A stretch of DNA of 64,000 bases from Vibrio albus (GTDB lineage Bacteria; Pseudomonadota; Gammaproteobacteria; Enterobacterales; Vibrionaceae): assembly GCF_003144035.1 (NCBI RefSeq), contig NZ_QFWT01000005.1:248001-312000 (forward strand). Reading direction: 5' to 3'. Under the pieces are notes generated by a model. That model saw only the letters and a list, made by a program, of their open reading frames with translations. It did no database searches and was not told the origin of the DNA. The position numbers and the translations under genes were made by a program. Below are positions 1 through 8,183 of this stretch, one piece after another. The first letter of the stretch is position 1; every line of letters begins with the position of its first letter.

Positions 1-971
1 TCGCTGAGCTGAATACAGCAGTAGAAAGCGTCAATGATACGGCTGGACAGATGCGAGAGCTGAAAGAATTTACGGTACAGATCCATGAAATTACGGAATC
101 TATCCATAATATTGCAGAGCAAACCAATCTGCTTGCGTTAAATGCGGCTATCGAGGCGGCAAGAGCTGGCGAGCAAGGACGGGGGTTTGCCGTTGTTGCT
201 GACGAAGTCAGAAACCTTGCGGCGCGTACTTCCAGCTCCAGTACTGAAATTTCTGATCTGATTGAACAGTTGACAGAAAAAGTCGAAACATCCGTAGGTT
301 CAATGGAAACCGTGGTTGAGAAGGTACATCAGTCACAGGAAAAATCTCAGCAGACAGTGCAGTCGTTTAGCTCGATGACCGACGGCATTACCCGCAGTAC
401 AGAGAAAGTCTCTTCCATTGCAGAATACAATCATCAGCAGTCTGACAAGCTTAATTATCTGGATAATAAGCTTAAAGAGCTGTTTGACGTGCTGCTGGAG
501 AGCAGTACGAAAGCCAGTACCACCTCTATGGTCGCGGGGGACTTATATCATATTTCTGAAGAGCTGGATAAACAGCTTCAGGGCTTTGAAACGGAGTTCA
601 GCGACAGTGTTGAGACAGCACCAAATGATAAACGTAAGTACCCGAGAATGGAAAACAGCATCAGGGTGAAGCTGGCGCAAGGCAATGTTGTTGCAGATGG
701 ACTAACCCGTGATATCAGTATGCGTGGCCTGAAAATCCGTTGTGTTGAAGGATTTGATAATAAGAGAGATGTGGATGTTGAGCTTTATATTCCGAATGAG
801 AATAATCCGCATCAGGACGATTCCATCAGTCTGACTGCCCACGTAGTACATAAAGAAGCAGAGAATGGTTATTTCCATTACGGTATTGAGTTTAACAATA
901 TTACCCTTAGCATTGAGCAGAGGTTGAAGCAGGTATTTACGTTCTTTAAGAAACCTTATCGGTATTCGTAA
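1..971 (+). CDS. Methyl-accepting chemotaxis protein with C-terminal PilZ domain (5' end outside window)
   Basis: Open frame from base 3, so the N-terminal sensor and membrane part lie upstream of the window. The visible part opens with the conserved cytoplasmic hairpin tip of chemoreceptors ([20 protein letters not shown], then [13 protein letters not shown]), which contacts CheA and CheW. After a coiled coil it ends in a PilZ domain. Both c-di-GMP binding signatures are visible: RKYPR (RxxxR, near 633-650) and DISMRG (DxSxxG, 711-728). The protein probably couples c-di-GMP level to chemotaxis signalling. This is inferred from the two motifs; the ligand of the missing sensor part is unknown. 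A strong hairpin terminator follows. Confidence 0.93.
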   Translation, partial: AELNTAVESVNDTAGQMRELKEFTVQIHEITESIHNIAEQTNLLALNAAIEAARAGEQGRGFAVVADEVRNLAARTSSSSTEISDLIEQLTEKVETSVGSMETVVEKVHQSQEKSQQTVQSFSSMTDGITRSTEKVSSIAEYNHQQSDKLNYLDNKLKELFDVLLESSTKASTTSMVAGDLYHISEELDKQLQGFETEFSDSVETAPNDKRKYPRMENSIRVKLAQGNVVADGLTRDISMRGLKIRCVEGFDNKRDVDVELYIPNENNPHQDDSISLTAHVVHKEAENGYFHYGIEFNNITLSIEQRLKQVFTFFKKPYRYS

Positions 972-999
972 TCAGAATCGTCGCCAAAAGTTGTGGCAC

Positions 1000-1041
1000 A
1001 ACAATAACAGGCGGGCTCAAAAGCCCGCCTGTTATTGTTTA
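1000..1041. terminator. Bidirectional intrinsic terminator
   Basis: Near-perfect inverted repeat: 1001-1017 pairs with 1022-1038 around a short loop. It has a GC-rich core (GGCGGGCT/AGCCCGCC) with A and T runs on either side. It lies between the convergent receptor and amylase genes and can serve both. Confidence 0.9.
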
Positions 1042-1097
1042 GGGAAGTGATGGTTGACGATGCTAATTGGCTAAGTAAATCAGCCTACTAACAAAAA

Positions 1098-3149
1098 CTA
1101 TTTACCAACAAACGCGACCACGACTTTGTCGTTATCCAGTTCCCGGGAGAACACATAGGCGTTGTCTTGCGGAATCACTTCGTGCTTGCCTGCTCCGATA
1201 GCCGGGTGAGCTTTACGGAACTGACCGACGGTTTGCCAGTGTTTCAGAAGCTGTTCACGCGGCTTATCGAGTTTCCAGAGCATATCGGAGCGGGTTCCCT
1301 GATGGAAATCATCCGCATAAGGACCGATCTTTCTGGCAACTTCATCGCCATAATACACCTGAACTGCACCGGGGCTCAGCAGAAGGGCATTTGCCGCCGC
1401 CTTTTGCATGTCCATTGACTTAAATCGGCTAAAGAACAGCTCGGTGTCATGGGATGACATGTAGCTAACAGGGTTAAAGTCTTTCTCTGTTTGTATGGTA
1501 TTGGCATAGTTTTGGTAGGTATCTGCCATCTGGCTGAAGCACGCGGCCCCTTTGTCCATTTTTTTCTGCATATCAAAGTTGATTAACGCATCAAAACCGT
1601 CATCAAAGTACGGACTGCGATAAGCAGAATGTCCCCACACTTCACCCATCATAAAGAAAGGCTGGCCCGTCTGGTTGTTGGCTTTGCGCCACTGCTCCAG
1701 GCTGCTGGTGGCTTCGGCTTTTAAACGCTTCCAGACCTCGCCTTCAACATGTTTCACCGTATCGACACGATAGCCATCAATACCAAAACGTTTTACCCAG
1801 CCTGTCTGCCATTCGATAAGGTAATCGGAAACCCGGTAGTTATCTCGGGCCTGAACGTGGGTGCCTGGGTTATTCAGCAACCATTTAGGCGGGGTAACGG
1901 CTTTGTCTGATTCGGTCAGGAAATCAGGCAGGCCAGCCAGCGACATGGTGATATCACTGGAGCCTGGCTGCGGGTAACCAGGTAAACCAGAACGGACCCA
2001 GTCACCTCCCCACCAGTTCTTCCATTCTTTGCTCTGGTAGTTAATTTTTGAATGGAAACTATGCCAGTTCTGACCGGCTTTAGGTGTCCAGTCTGCCCAT
2101 TTTTCCGGCCAGTCAGAGCCGGGGGTGACGACATCAATACCATCAAACTGCAGATCGGCAAGAGATGAGTAGCCAGAGTGGTTAATCACGGCATCCATCA
2201 GGATTTTGATCCCTCGCTTATGTGCTTCTTTAACCAGCTTTTTCAGATCGGTTTCTGTACCAAAGTTTTCATCTATCTTAGTGAAATCGCGGGTCCAGTA
2301 GCCGTGGTAGCCATAGAAAGGAAATGAGCCGCTTTCTCCTCCGCCGACAAACCCATGCATCTGTTCAACGATTGGGGAAAGCCAGATAGCATCGGTACCC
2401 AGGCTTTTAATGTAGTCCAGTTTTTCTATCACACCTTTCAGGTCACCACCGTGGAACGTGCCGACATCGTCTTTGCCGTCTTTGTGACGACCATAGCGGT
2501 TATCATTGGAGTGATCGGCATTGTTAAACCGGTCAACCATCACAAAATAGATATTGGCATTTTTCCAGTTCAGGTCAGCTTTTTTCTGTGCTTTGTCTGC
2601 GGGTTCCAGCAGGACTAGCCCACCGCTATCTTTTGAAGGACTCACTGAAACCTGACCAGACTTAACCACAACCGTTTTGCCGGTGAACGCGTCTCTTAGT
2701 TTGGTGTTGTCCGGGTACGTATCGCCTAACGATATTGTTACGCTGTCACTATTTTGAGTTTCACACTGTACGCGTGGAACCGGGCGTTTAAATTCGGTTT
2801 TCGCCGCCTTTTTTGGCGCTCGTTTAATCGAAAGGGTATGCGCGGTAGCATCGTAGTCAAAGGCGTAATCGCCAGAAAAACGGATCTTCAGCGGCAGCTC
2901 TGTTGGAGAGCCACAATTTAGTGAAAGTGGTTTGCTAAAGCGTACTTTCTGATTGTCTGGTGCCTGACAATCTCCGTCAATATCGGAAACTTTCAGGATA
3001 TAAGTATCCTTAGTGAGCGGAACAACAAGCGGCTCATTTTCAGGTAGTGGAAAATTCCGGCTGTTCGTTGTCGTGGAAATTGACAGGTTTGCCGCCATCA
3101 GTCCGGGTGAGGCCAGCAGCATCGCCAGGCAGAGCGTCTTCAGTTTCAT
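1098..3149 (-). CDS. malS: Periplasmic alpha-amylase, GH13 (MalS-like)
   Basis: 683 aa with a clear signal peptide (MKLKTLCLAMLLASPGLMA, cleavage near residue 19). An N-terminal beta-rich region of about 190 residues precedes the GH13 (beta/alpha)8 barrel. The four amylase regions are visible: DAVINH (D319), GYRVD (nucleophile D463), GEVWG (acid/base E503) and SSHD (D568), so the catalytic triad is intact. It should hydrolyse alpha-1,4 glucans and maltodextrins in the periplasm. Length and secretion match E. coli MalS (about 676 aa), but orthology is inferred. RBS AAAGGA precedes the ATG. It is a single gene transcribed towards the receptor. The upstream region carries an inverted repeat at 3300-3341. 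Confidence 0.92.
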   Translation of the reverse strand: MKLKTLCLAMLLASPGLMAANLSISTTTNSRNFPLPENEPLVVPLTKDTYILKVSDIDGDCQAPDNQKVRFSKPLSLNCGSPTELPLKIRFSGDYAFDYDATAHTLSIKRAPKKAAKTEFKRPVPRVQCETQNSDSVTISLGDTYPDNTKLRDAFTGKTVVVKSGQVSVSPSKDSGGLVLLEPADKAQKKADLNWKNANIYFVMVDRFNNADHSNDNRYGRHKDGKDDVGTFHGGDLKGVIEKLDYIKSLGTDAIWLSPIVEQMHGFVGGGESGSFPFYGYHGYWTRDFTKIDENFGTETDLKKLVKEAHKRGIKILMDAVINHSGYSSLADLQFDGIDVVTPGSDWPEKWADWTPKAGQNWHSFHSKINYQSKEWKNWWGGDWVRSGLPGYPQPGSSDITMSLAGLPDFLTESDKAVTPPKWLLNNPGTHVQARDNYRVSDYLIEWQTGWVKRFGIDGYRVDTVKHVEGEVWKRLKAEATSSLEQWRKANNQTGQPFFMMGEVWGHSAYRSPYFDDGFDALINFDMQKKMDKGAACFSQMADTYQNYANTIQTEKDFNPVSYMSSHDTELFFSRFKSMDMQKAAANALLLSPGAVQVYYGDEVARKIGPYADDFHQGTRSDMLWKLDKPREQLLKHWQTVGQFRKAHPAIGAGKHEVIPQDNAYVFSRELDNDKVVVAFVGK

Positions 3150-3299
3150 CGTTAGTCCTTTACATTATAATGAGTTATATGCCTGAGCGACCTCAGTTTA
3201 TGCGAATGAAGCTCTGAATTCCGCGTTCTGCACTCTGAAGCCACAAAGGTTATTCCGGAGCATAAATCAGGCGGGGAGGGTGGACATCATTCTCACTTT

Positions 3300-3341
3300 C
3301 TACGCCCTAAAAGCGTTATCCGGATCATATCGGGGGCGTAG
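3300..3341. promoter_or_regulatory. Inverted repeat upstream of the amylase, possible regulator site
   Basis: CTACGCCC (3300-3307) and its exact reverse complement GGGCGTAG (3334-3341) lie 26 bp apart in the 249-bp intergenic region shared by the divergent amylase and exported-protein genes. A G-rich GGGGAGGG word lies just upstream, near 3275. MalT boxes are also G-rich and paired, but the match here is only partial. Confidence 0.35.
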
Positions 3342-3398
3342 GACAAGAGTTGGGCAAGCCGGTAAAGTAGCTTCTGACGAAAGGATACTGACTAACTT

Positions 3399-3986
3399 AT
3401 GATGATATTTAAAACGTTTATTACCGGGTTATGTTTACTGATTTCCACGTCGGCAATGGCTTTTCCCCCACAATGGCTATTGCCGATGCTGGATACCTCA
3501 CAGCCTTTATGGACTCTCGATCAGGCGCAGGAATCGACAGAGTTATACGATTGTGGACTCGAGGAAGAGGATCGAGAATTCTGCTCTGGGCAAGTGAAGT
3601 ACTATGATGTCGATATCGAAGGACGGTTATGGATAATAGATGGTCAGGTCAAAGAGATTGATATAACAACCATCGATTTCTCTCCCTATCTCTACTCTGA
3701 ACTGCAGTTAAACTTGCGTAAGGATGCATTTAACCTGTATTCCGCAACCATTAACGGAGAGGAGTTCAATATTCCAGAGCGGTTAAATAAGCAGACAGTG
3801 GATGAGGTCAACCGGGATTTTATCCGGTTTACCGGGAAAAGTGCCCTGGGAACGAACCGGTATTTTGAATGGCGTCCCGGAAGCGATTTTCATACTACAA
3901 CGCCAGAACGGCGGGTGATATTCACCAGTAATGGAAAGCAGGTAACTCTCCGGTTTTACCGGGAGCCGGTTATATCCGGGAAATAA
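3399..3986 (+). CDS. Exported protein of unknown function, 195 aa
   Basis: Not recognised. It begins with a signal peptide (MMIFKTFITGLCLLISTSAMA, predicted cut at AMA/FPP). The rest is a soluble, mostly beta and acidic domain with two cysteines near residues 52 and 62 (YDCGLEEEDREFC) that could form a disulfide in the periplasm. There is no lipobox and no membrane segment after the signal. AAGGA lies about 14 nt upstream of the first ATG, so the second ATG (3402) is equally possible. It is divergent from the amylase and ends just before the YbaK-type gene, possibly co-transcribed with it. Confidence 0.7.
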   Translation: MMIFKTFITGLCLLISTSAMAFPPQWLLPMLDTSQPLWTLDQAQESTELYDCGLEEEDREFCSGQVKYYDVDIEGRLWIIDGQVKEIDITTIDFSPYLYSELQLNLRKDAFNLYSATINGEEFNIPERLNKQTVDEVNRDFIRFTGKSALGTNRYFEWRPGSDFHTTTPERRVIFTSNGKQVTLRFYREPVISGK

Positions 3987-4067
3987 CACAAACAGAGGCT
4001 CAGCAGACCAGCGAAGAACGTATCTGGTTACTATACTTAAAAGGGTACATGGAGTACGGAGGCTTGT

Positions 4068-4547
4068 ATGACCATTGCAACCCGATTAGACCATTATCTG
4101 ACCGATCATCATATCCCTTATGAAGCGATCAGGCACAACCCTAGTGTCAGTTCTTTGCATAGCGCTGTTGAAGCACATGTTCCTCCAATGCATCTTGCGA
4201 AAGGTATTATTTTAGAGGATCACGAAGGGCGGCATTTGATGGCTGTGTTACCAGCCAACGCTAAAGTCAGTTTATCCATTCTGAATGACGAATTTAATGC
4301 CAGCTATCATTTAGTGAAAGAGCATGACGTGTACAGAATGTTTGAAGACTGTCAGCATGGCGCAGTACCACCTATGGGGAATGTTTACCATATGGCTATG
4401 GTATGTGACAGTGCATTGGCTGATCTGGATTATGTGTATATGGAAGCTGGTGACCACGAAACTCTGATTAAGCTGGATAGAAAAGCCTTTAAAGAATTTA
4501 TGGGGCACAGCAAATATTTGAGCTTTGCAAGTCAGGTTTTTCATTAA
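4068..4547 (+). CDS. YbaK/EbsC (ProX-type) aminoacyl-tRNA deacylase family protein
   Basis: 159 aa, the usual length for a free-standing YbaK/ProX domain. The segment MHLAKGIIL carries the conserved lysine (K45) that lines the editing pocket. The family hydrolyses mischarged aminoacyl-tRNA in trans; which tRNA this member edits cannot be read from sequence. The start is supported by GGAGG seven nt upstream of the ATG. It is followed by a hairpin and a 2H phosphoesterase gene in the same direction. Confidence 0.85.
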   Translation: MTIATRLDHYLTDHHIPYEAIRHNPSVSSLHSAVEAHVPPMHLAKGIILEDHEGRHLMAVLPANAKVSLSILNDEFNASYHLVKEHDVYRMFEDCQHGAVPPMGNVYHMAMVCDSALADLDYVYMEAGDHETLIKLDRKAFKEFMGHSKYLSFASQVFH

Positions 4548-4582
4548 TCACAAGGGCGGGTTTTAAACCGCTCAACACAAGG

Positions 4583-4624
4583 AAAGGCTTTTACCTGGAC
4601 ATGCCGGATAAAAGCCTTTTATTT
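4583..4624 (+). terminator. Intrinsic terminator between deacylase and 2H phosphoesterase genes
   Basis: AAAGGCTTTTA (4583-4593) pairs with TAAAAGCCTTT (4609-4619) and is followed by T-rich sequence running almost to the next start codon. It would end most transcripts of the preceding gene. Confidence 0.75.
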
Positions 4625-4632
4625 ACCGGCAT

Positions 4633-5142
4633 ATGAAAAAACTGTACTTTATTGGAATCGTCTTTGAAAAAAAGATCAGTAGCCGTATTCAGGCTCTCAA
4701 GGAGATGGCAAAAACGCAATTTTCCAGCCGCAAGGCATTGCGTTCTCCTGCCCATATTACTCTGGCTGCCCCTTTTCACTATGACACCCAAGAGATTCTG
4801 TCGGTTAAAACGGCCATAGCCGAAATGGGCAATGCGTCTTTCCCTATCCATCTGAGCGGCGTCGGAAAGTTTGGTAAAAGAGTTATCTTTGTCCGAACCG
4901 ATAGCGATAAAGAATTGTCAGGGTACCGGAACCGCCTGGAACAAAAGTTACGCCCGTTTTCGATTGATACCAGAACAAAGAAATTTCACCCTCATGTCAC
5001 TATTGCCTTTAAGGACCTGAAAGAAGAGGTCTTTCAGGCTGCCTATGATTATTTTCAAGACAAATGCGATGTCGGAGTCAGTCGTCACTGGAGACTGGTT
5101 ATCCTTGAGCTATTCCCTTACGGCTGGAAAGTATTACAGTGA
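4633..5142 (+). CDS. 2H phosphoesterase (2'-5' RNA ligase / cyclic phosphodiesterase family)
   Basis: 169 aa with the two signature HxT motifs of the 2H superfamily: H41-I-T43 and H121-V-T123. These provide the paired histidines that act on 2',3'-cyclic phosphates or 2'-5' RNA linkages. The length fits the small cytoplasmic YjcG/ThpR-like group. The natural substrate is unknown. The start codon sits only 9-14 nt after the preceding hairpin and has no good Shine-Dalgarno sequence, so expression may depend on read-through or on the structure itself. Confidence 0.82.
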   Translation: MKKLYFIGIVFEKKISSRIQALKEMAKTQFSSRKALRSPAHITLAAPFHYDTQEILSVKTAIAEMGNASFPIHLSGVGKFGKRVIFVRTDSDKELSGYRNRLEQKLRPFSIDTRTKKFHPHVTIAFKDLKEEVFQAAYDYFQDKCDVGVSRHWRLVILELFPYGWKVLQ

Positions 5143-5251
5143 CGGTGATTCATGTATTGGCAGGGCAGCATTGAGGTGGGGCTCAAATCCGTCTAGGATA
5201 AATGCGTTATAAACCTATGTATATATAAAAAAAGAGAAAGGAGACGACCGC

Positions 5252-6160
5252 ATGGTTGCAAAAGTGCAAATAGCGCAAAAAGGGCCTGAATTTTCAGAGC
5301 TGGTACAAGGGTACTGGCGTCTGACTGAGTGGGGGATGAGTCCACAAGAACGTCTTAGCTTTCTGAAACAGCATATTGAGTTGGGCATTACTACGGTCGA
5401 TCATGCTGATATCTACGGTAACTATGAATGTGAGCACCTGTTTGGTGAGGCTCTTGCGCTGGACAAGAGTGTTCGTGATGAGATTCAGATCGTCACTAAG
5501 TGTGACATTAAACTGGCGACGGATAAGTTTCCTGAGCGCAAGGTGAATCACTATGATACCAGCAAGGCACACATTCTGGAGTCGGTTAATAACTCTCTTC
5601 AGCGCCTGAATGTTGAAAACATTGACGTACTACTGATCCATCGTCTGGATGTATTGATGGATGCGGATGAAGTCGCAGAAGCGTTTGCGGAGCTTAAACA
5701 GTCAGGCAAAGTGAACCACTTTGGTGTATCGAATTTTACCCCTCGTCATTTTGAGCTGCTTCAGTCCCGGTTGGATGCGCCTCTGGTTACGAATCAGGTA
5801 GAGATTAACCCGCTGAATTTTGAAGTAGCACACGACGGCACGCTGGATCAACTACAGATGCTTCGTACTCGCCCTATGGCCTGGTCATGTCTGGCTGGTG
5901 GCGGTATTTTCTCCGGAGAGTCTGAGCAAGGTGTCCGGGTGCGTCAGGAGTTGGAAGCGATTCGTGAAGAAGTGGGTGCCGCGAGCATCGATCAGGTGAT
6001 TTATGCCTGGGTACGCCGTATGCCATCCAAACCTCTGCCTATTATTGGTTCCGGTAAAATCGAGCGGGTGAAAAGTGCGGTTGAAGCACTGAATATCGAA
6101 CTAACCCGTGAGCAGTGGTTCCGCGTCTGGATTGCATCAAAAGGTCATGGGGTACCGTAA
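5252..6160 (+). CDS. Aldo/keto reductase (YdhF-like)
   Basis: 302 aa cytosolic NADPH-dependent oxidoreductase with a TIM-barrel fold. The catalytic tetrad is visible: D50 and Y55 in TTVDHADIYG, K83 in VTKCD and H130 in LLIHRLD. The C-terminal cofactor-binding stretch includes IIGSGKIERV. It resembles E. coli YdhF in length and motif order; the physiological carbonyl substrate is unknown. The start is supported by AAAGGAG upstream. It is a single-gene unit ending at a strong bidirectional terminator shared with scrA. Confidence 0.9.
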   Translation: MVAKVQIAQKGPEFSELVQGYWRLTEWGMSPQERLSFLKQHIELGITTVDHADIYGNYECEHLFGEALALDKSVRDEIQIVTKCDIKLATDKFPERKVNHYDTSKAHILESVNNSLQRLNVENIDVLLIHRLDVLMDADEVAEAFAELKQSGKVNHFGVSNFTPRHFELLQSRLDAPLVTNQVEINPLNFEVAHDGTLDQLQMLRTRPMAWSCLAGGGIFSGESEQGVRVRQELEAIREEVGAASIDQVIYAWVRRMPSKPLPIIGSGKIERVKSAVEALNIELTREQWFRVWIASKGHGVP

Positions 6161-6185
6161 GATACAGTGAGGTGTCTGGCCAAAT

Positions 6186-6225
6186 AAAAAAAAAGCCTGC
6201 AGGAATACCCTGCAGGCTTTTTGCT
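6186..6225. terminator. Bidirectional intrinsic terminator
   Basis: AGCCTGCAGG (6194-6203) pairs perfectly with CCTGCAGGCT (6209-6218). A-runs precede it and T-runs follow. It separates the convergent aldo/keto reductase and scrA genes. Confidence 0.9.
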
Positions 6226-6281
6226 AAGGCACTTGTGGTCAATATGACTAACCCAGTGCCAGGGGGAAGATATTATTGTTG

Positions 6282-7727
6282 TTATGCAGCTGCTGCTTTC
6301 GCCGAATTTGCTTTGGCTTTGCTGCGAGCACCAAGAACCAGAGTCAGACCAAATGAAACCGCGAAAGAGATAATCATACCAATCACAAACACGCTGATAG
6401 CATCAGGACGGATAGAGATGATACCCGGCAGACCAGCCGCACCCAGAGCCTGAGCTTTCACGTTGAACATAGTCAGGAACGCACTTGAGATAGCCGCCGC
6501 ACAGATAGCTGCGATGAACGGGTAGCGTAGTTTCAGGTTCACACCGAACATAGCTGGTTCAGTAATACCCAGTAGCGCAGTGATACCAGATGGCAGTGCA
6601 ACACCTTTAGTTTTCACATCTTTCGTTGTCATACCAACAGCCAGAGCAGCCGCACCCTGAGCGATGTTAGACATAGCCGCGATAGGGAAGATGAAGGTAC
6701 CGCCAGTGACTGCGATATCTGCCAGCAGTTGAGTTTCGATAGCGATGAAGCTGTGGTGCATACCCGTGATAACGAATGGCGCGTAGATGAAGCCAAACAG
6801 AGCACCGCCTACAAAGCCAGCAGAGTCGTACAGCCAGTTCAGACCATCACCCAGCAGGAAGCCAAGGTCACGAGTTGCAGGACCAACCAGAGTAAAGGTT
6901 AGGAAACCGGTGATAAAGATAGCCAGCATTGGTGTCAGCAGGTTGTCCAGTACAGACGGGATAATGCTGCGCAGACCATTTTCCACTTTCGCCAGAATAA
7001 AGGCACACACCAGTACCGGCAGAACCGAACCCTGATAACCCACTTTCTGGATTTCAAAGCCGAACACGTTCCAGGTAGGGATAGTACCGGCAACACTGGC
7101 ACCACCGAAGCCCCAGCCGTTTAGCAGGTCAGGGTGAACCATCAGCATACCCAGAGCCGCACCCAGGAATGGGTTACCACCAAACTTCTTCGATGCAGAG
7201 AAAGCAAGCAGAACAGGCAGGTAAACAAAAGGAGCGTTAGCGAAAGTGTTAATCATACTTGCCAGGTCGGCCATGCCAGGGTTGGCATCAATCAGAGACA
7301 TGCCGTCGATGAACAGGCCTTTTGCTGTCAGAACGTTGAACAGACCCATCAACAGACCGCCCGCAACGATAGCCGGAATAATTGGTACGAAGATATCGGA
7401 CAGCCCTTTAACTGCGCGCTGAACCACGTTCTGCTTCTGAGCACCGGCAGCTGCCACATCACGGGTAGACATTTCAGCCATTCCGGTCAGTTTTGCCATT
7501 TCAGCGTAGACTTTGTTGACGATACCAGAGCCAAAGATAATCTGATACTGACCAGCAACCTTAAACTGGCCTTTTACGCCTTCAAGGTTATCAATTTTAT
7601 CTTCCTGAATCAGAGACTCATCTTTTACAGAAAGACGAAGGCGAGTGGCACAGTGTGCCAGAGCTTCCAGGTTGGCTTTGCCACCAAGTAGCTCTAAAAG
7701 TTCTTTTGCTACGGCAGGGTAGTTCAT
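6282..7727 (-). CDS. scrA: Sucrose-specific PTS permease, EIIBC
   Basis: 481 aa inner-membrane protein that imports sucrose and phosphorylates it to sucrose-6-phosphate. The N-terminal EIIB domain carries the phosphocysteine C26 (LAHCATRLRL). The EIIC domain from about residue 105 contains ten or so hydrophobic segments and the GITEPAMFGV sugar-binding loop. No EIIA domain is fused, so it must take phosphate from an external EIIA (typically the glucose-type Crr). The start is supported by GGAG about 8 nt before the ATG. It is divergent from scrB across a region with three ScrR-type operators. Specificity is assigned from similarity and from the scrB/scrK neighbours. Confidence 0.93.
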   Translation of the reverse strand: MNYPAVAKELLELLGGKANLEALAHCATRLRLSVKDESLIQEDKIDNLEGVKGQFKVAGQYQIIFGSGIVNKVYAEMAKLTGMAEMSTRDVAAAGAQKQNVVQRAVKGLSDIFVPIIPAIVAGGLLMGLFNVLTAKGLFIDGMSLIDANPGMADLASMINTFANAPFVYLPVLLAFSASKKFGGNPFLGAALGMLMVHPDLLNGWGFGGASVAGTIPTWNVFGFEIQKVGYQGSVLPVLVCAFILAKVENGLRSIIPSVLDNLLTPMLAIFITGFLTFTLVGPATRDLGFLLGDGLNWLYDSAGFVGGALFGFIYAPFVITGMHHSFIAIETQLLADIAVTGGTFIFPIAAMSNIAQGAAALAVGMTTKDVKTKGVALPSGITALLGITEPAMFGVNLKLRYPFIAAICAAAISSAFLTMFNVKAQALGAAGLPGIISIRPDAISVFVIGMIISFAVSFGLTLVLGARSKAKANSAKAAAA

Positions 7728-7798
7728 AACTTACTCCAGGTTCATGATGTTATATCTTTGCAGACTTCTGATATATCCATCTGAAATCTGCTTTAGTT

Positions 7799-7810
7799 GG
7801 GAACGTTTGC
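7799..7810 (-). promoter_or_regulatory. ScrR-type operator 1 (scrA side)
   Basis: GGGAACGTTTGC, the exact reverse complement of the site at 8147-8158. It lies about 72 bp upstream of the scrA start. The core AACGTTTGC is typical of LacI-family sucrose repressor operators. Confidence 0.75.
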
Positions 7811-7940
7811 AAGATGGATTTTTCGATAATTTTACCCATTCGTCAAAGAGAACAGATTTGAAACGTGATTACGATCGGTTTTTTTGACGGATGTAGATTC
7901 TTTTTGTGATCAAAAAGCGCTCTATTCTTATTTATTTTAT

Positions 7941-7952
7941 GCAAACGTTTGT
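7941..7952 (+). promoter_or_regulatory. ScrR-type operator 2 (middle)
   Basis: GCAAACGTTTGT, the most symmetrical of the three sites, roughly central between scrA and scrB. With the outer sites it could allow looping over both promoters. A CRP-like half site (TTTTGTGATC) lies about 30 bp away, near 7903. Confidence 0.75.
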
Positions 7953-8146
7953 GGTTGAGTGTAAATGCATGCTGCTGTCTCTAAGTAGTATAAGGCTAAC
8001 ACTATTGATGTTGGTTAAAATGGATCTAAGAGGGGCGTGATGAAAGATTTAGAGCCACTTAAGATAAGATATATCTGTTCTACTTCACAGTTCTCTTTAT
8101 TCTCCGGCTTACTGGCTTGTATTTTGTGATGGGCTAACATAAAGTT

Positions 8147-8158
8147 GCAAACGTTCCC
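8147..8158 (+). promoter_or_regulatory. ScrR-type operator 3 (scrB leader)
   Basis: GCAAACGTTCCC, 26 bp upstream of the chosen scrB ATG and therefore probably inside the promoter or leader. A TTG at 8145 overlaps this operator, which argues against using it as the scrB start. Confidence 0.75.
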
Positions 8159-8183
8159 GATTTGTATTGAGAGTAATAATAAA

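Noticed and set aside
7134..7691. 185-codon plus-strand frame opposite scrA
   Set aside because: It lies wholly antisense to a conserved PTS gene and its translation shows no domain.
8145..8183. Upstream TTG start that would lengthen ScrB by 13 residues
   Set aside because: The TTG overlaps a ScrR-type operator and the added residues are untypical; the ATG at 8184 gives a normal ScrB.
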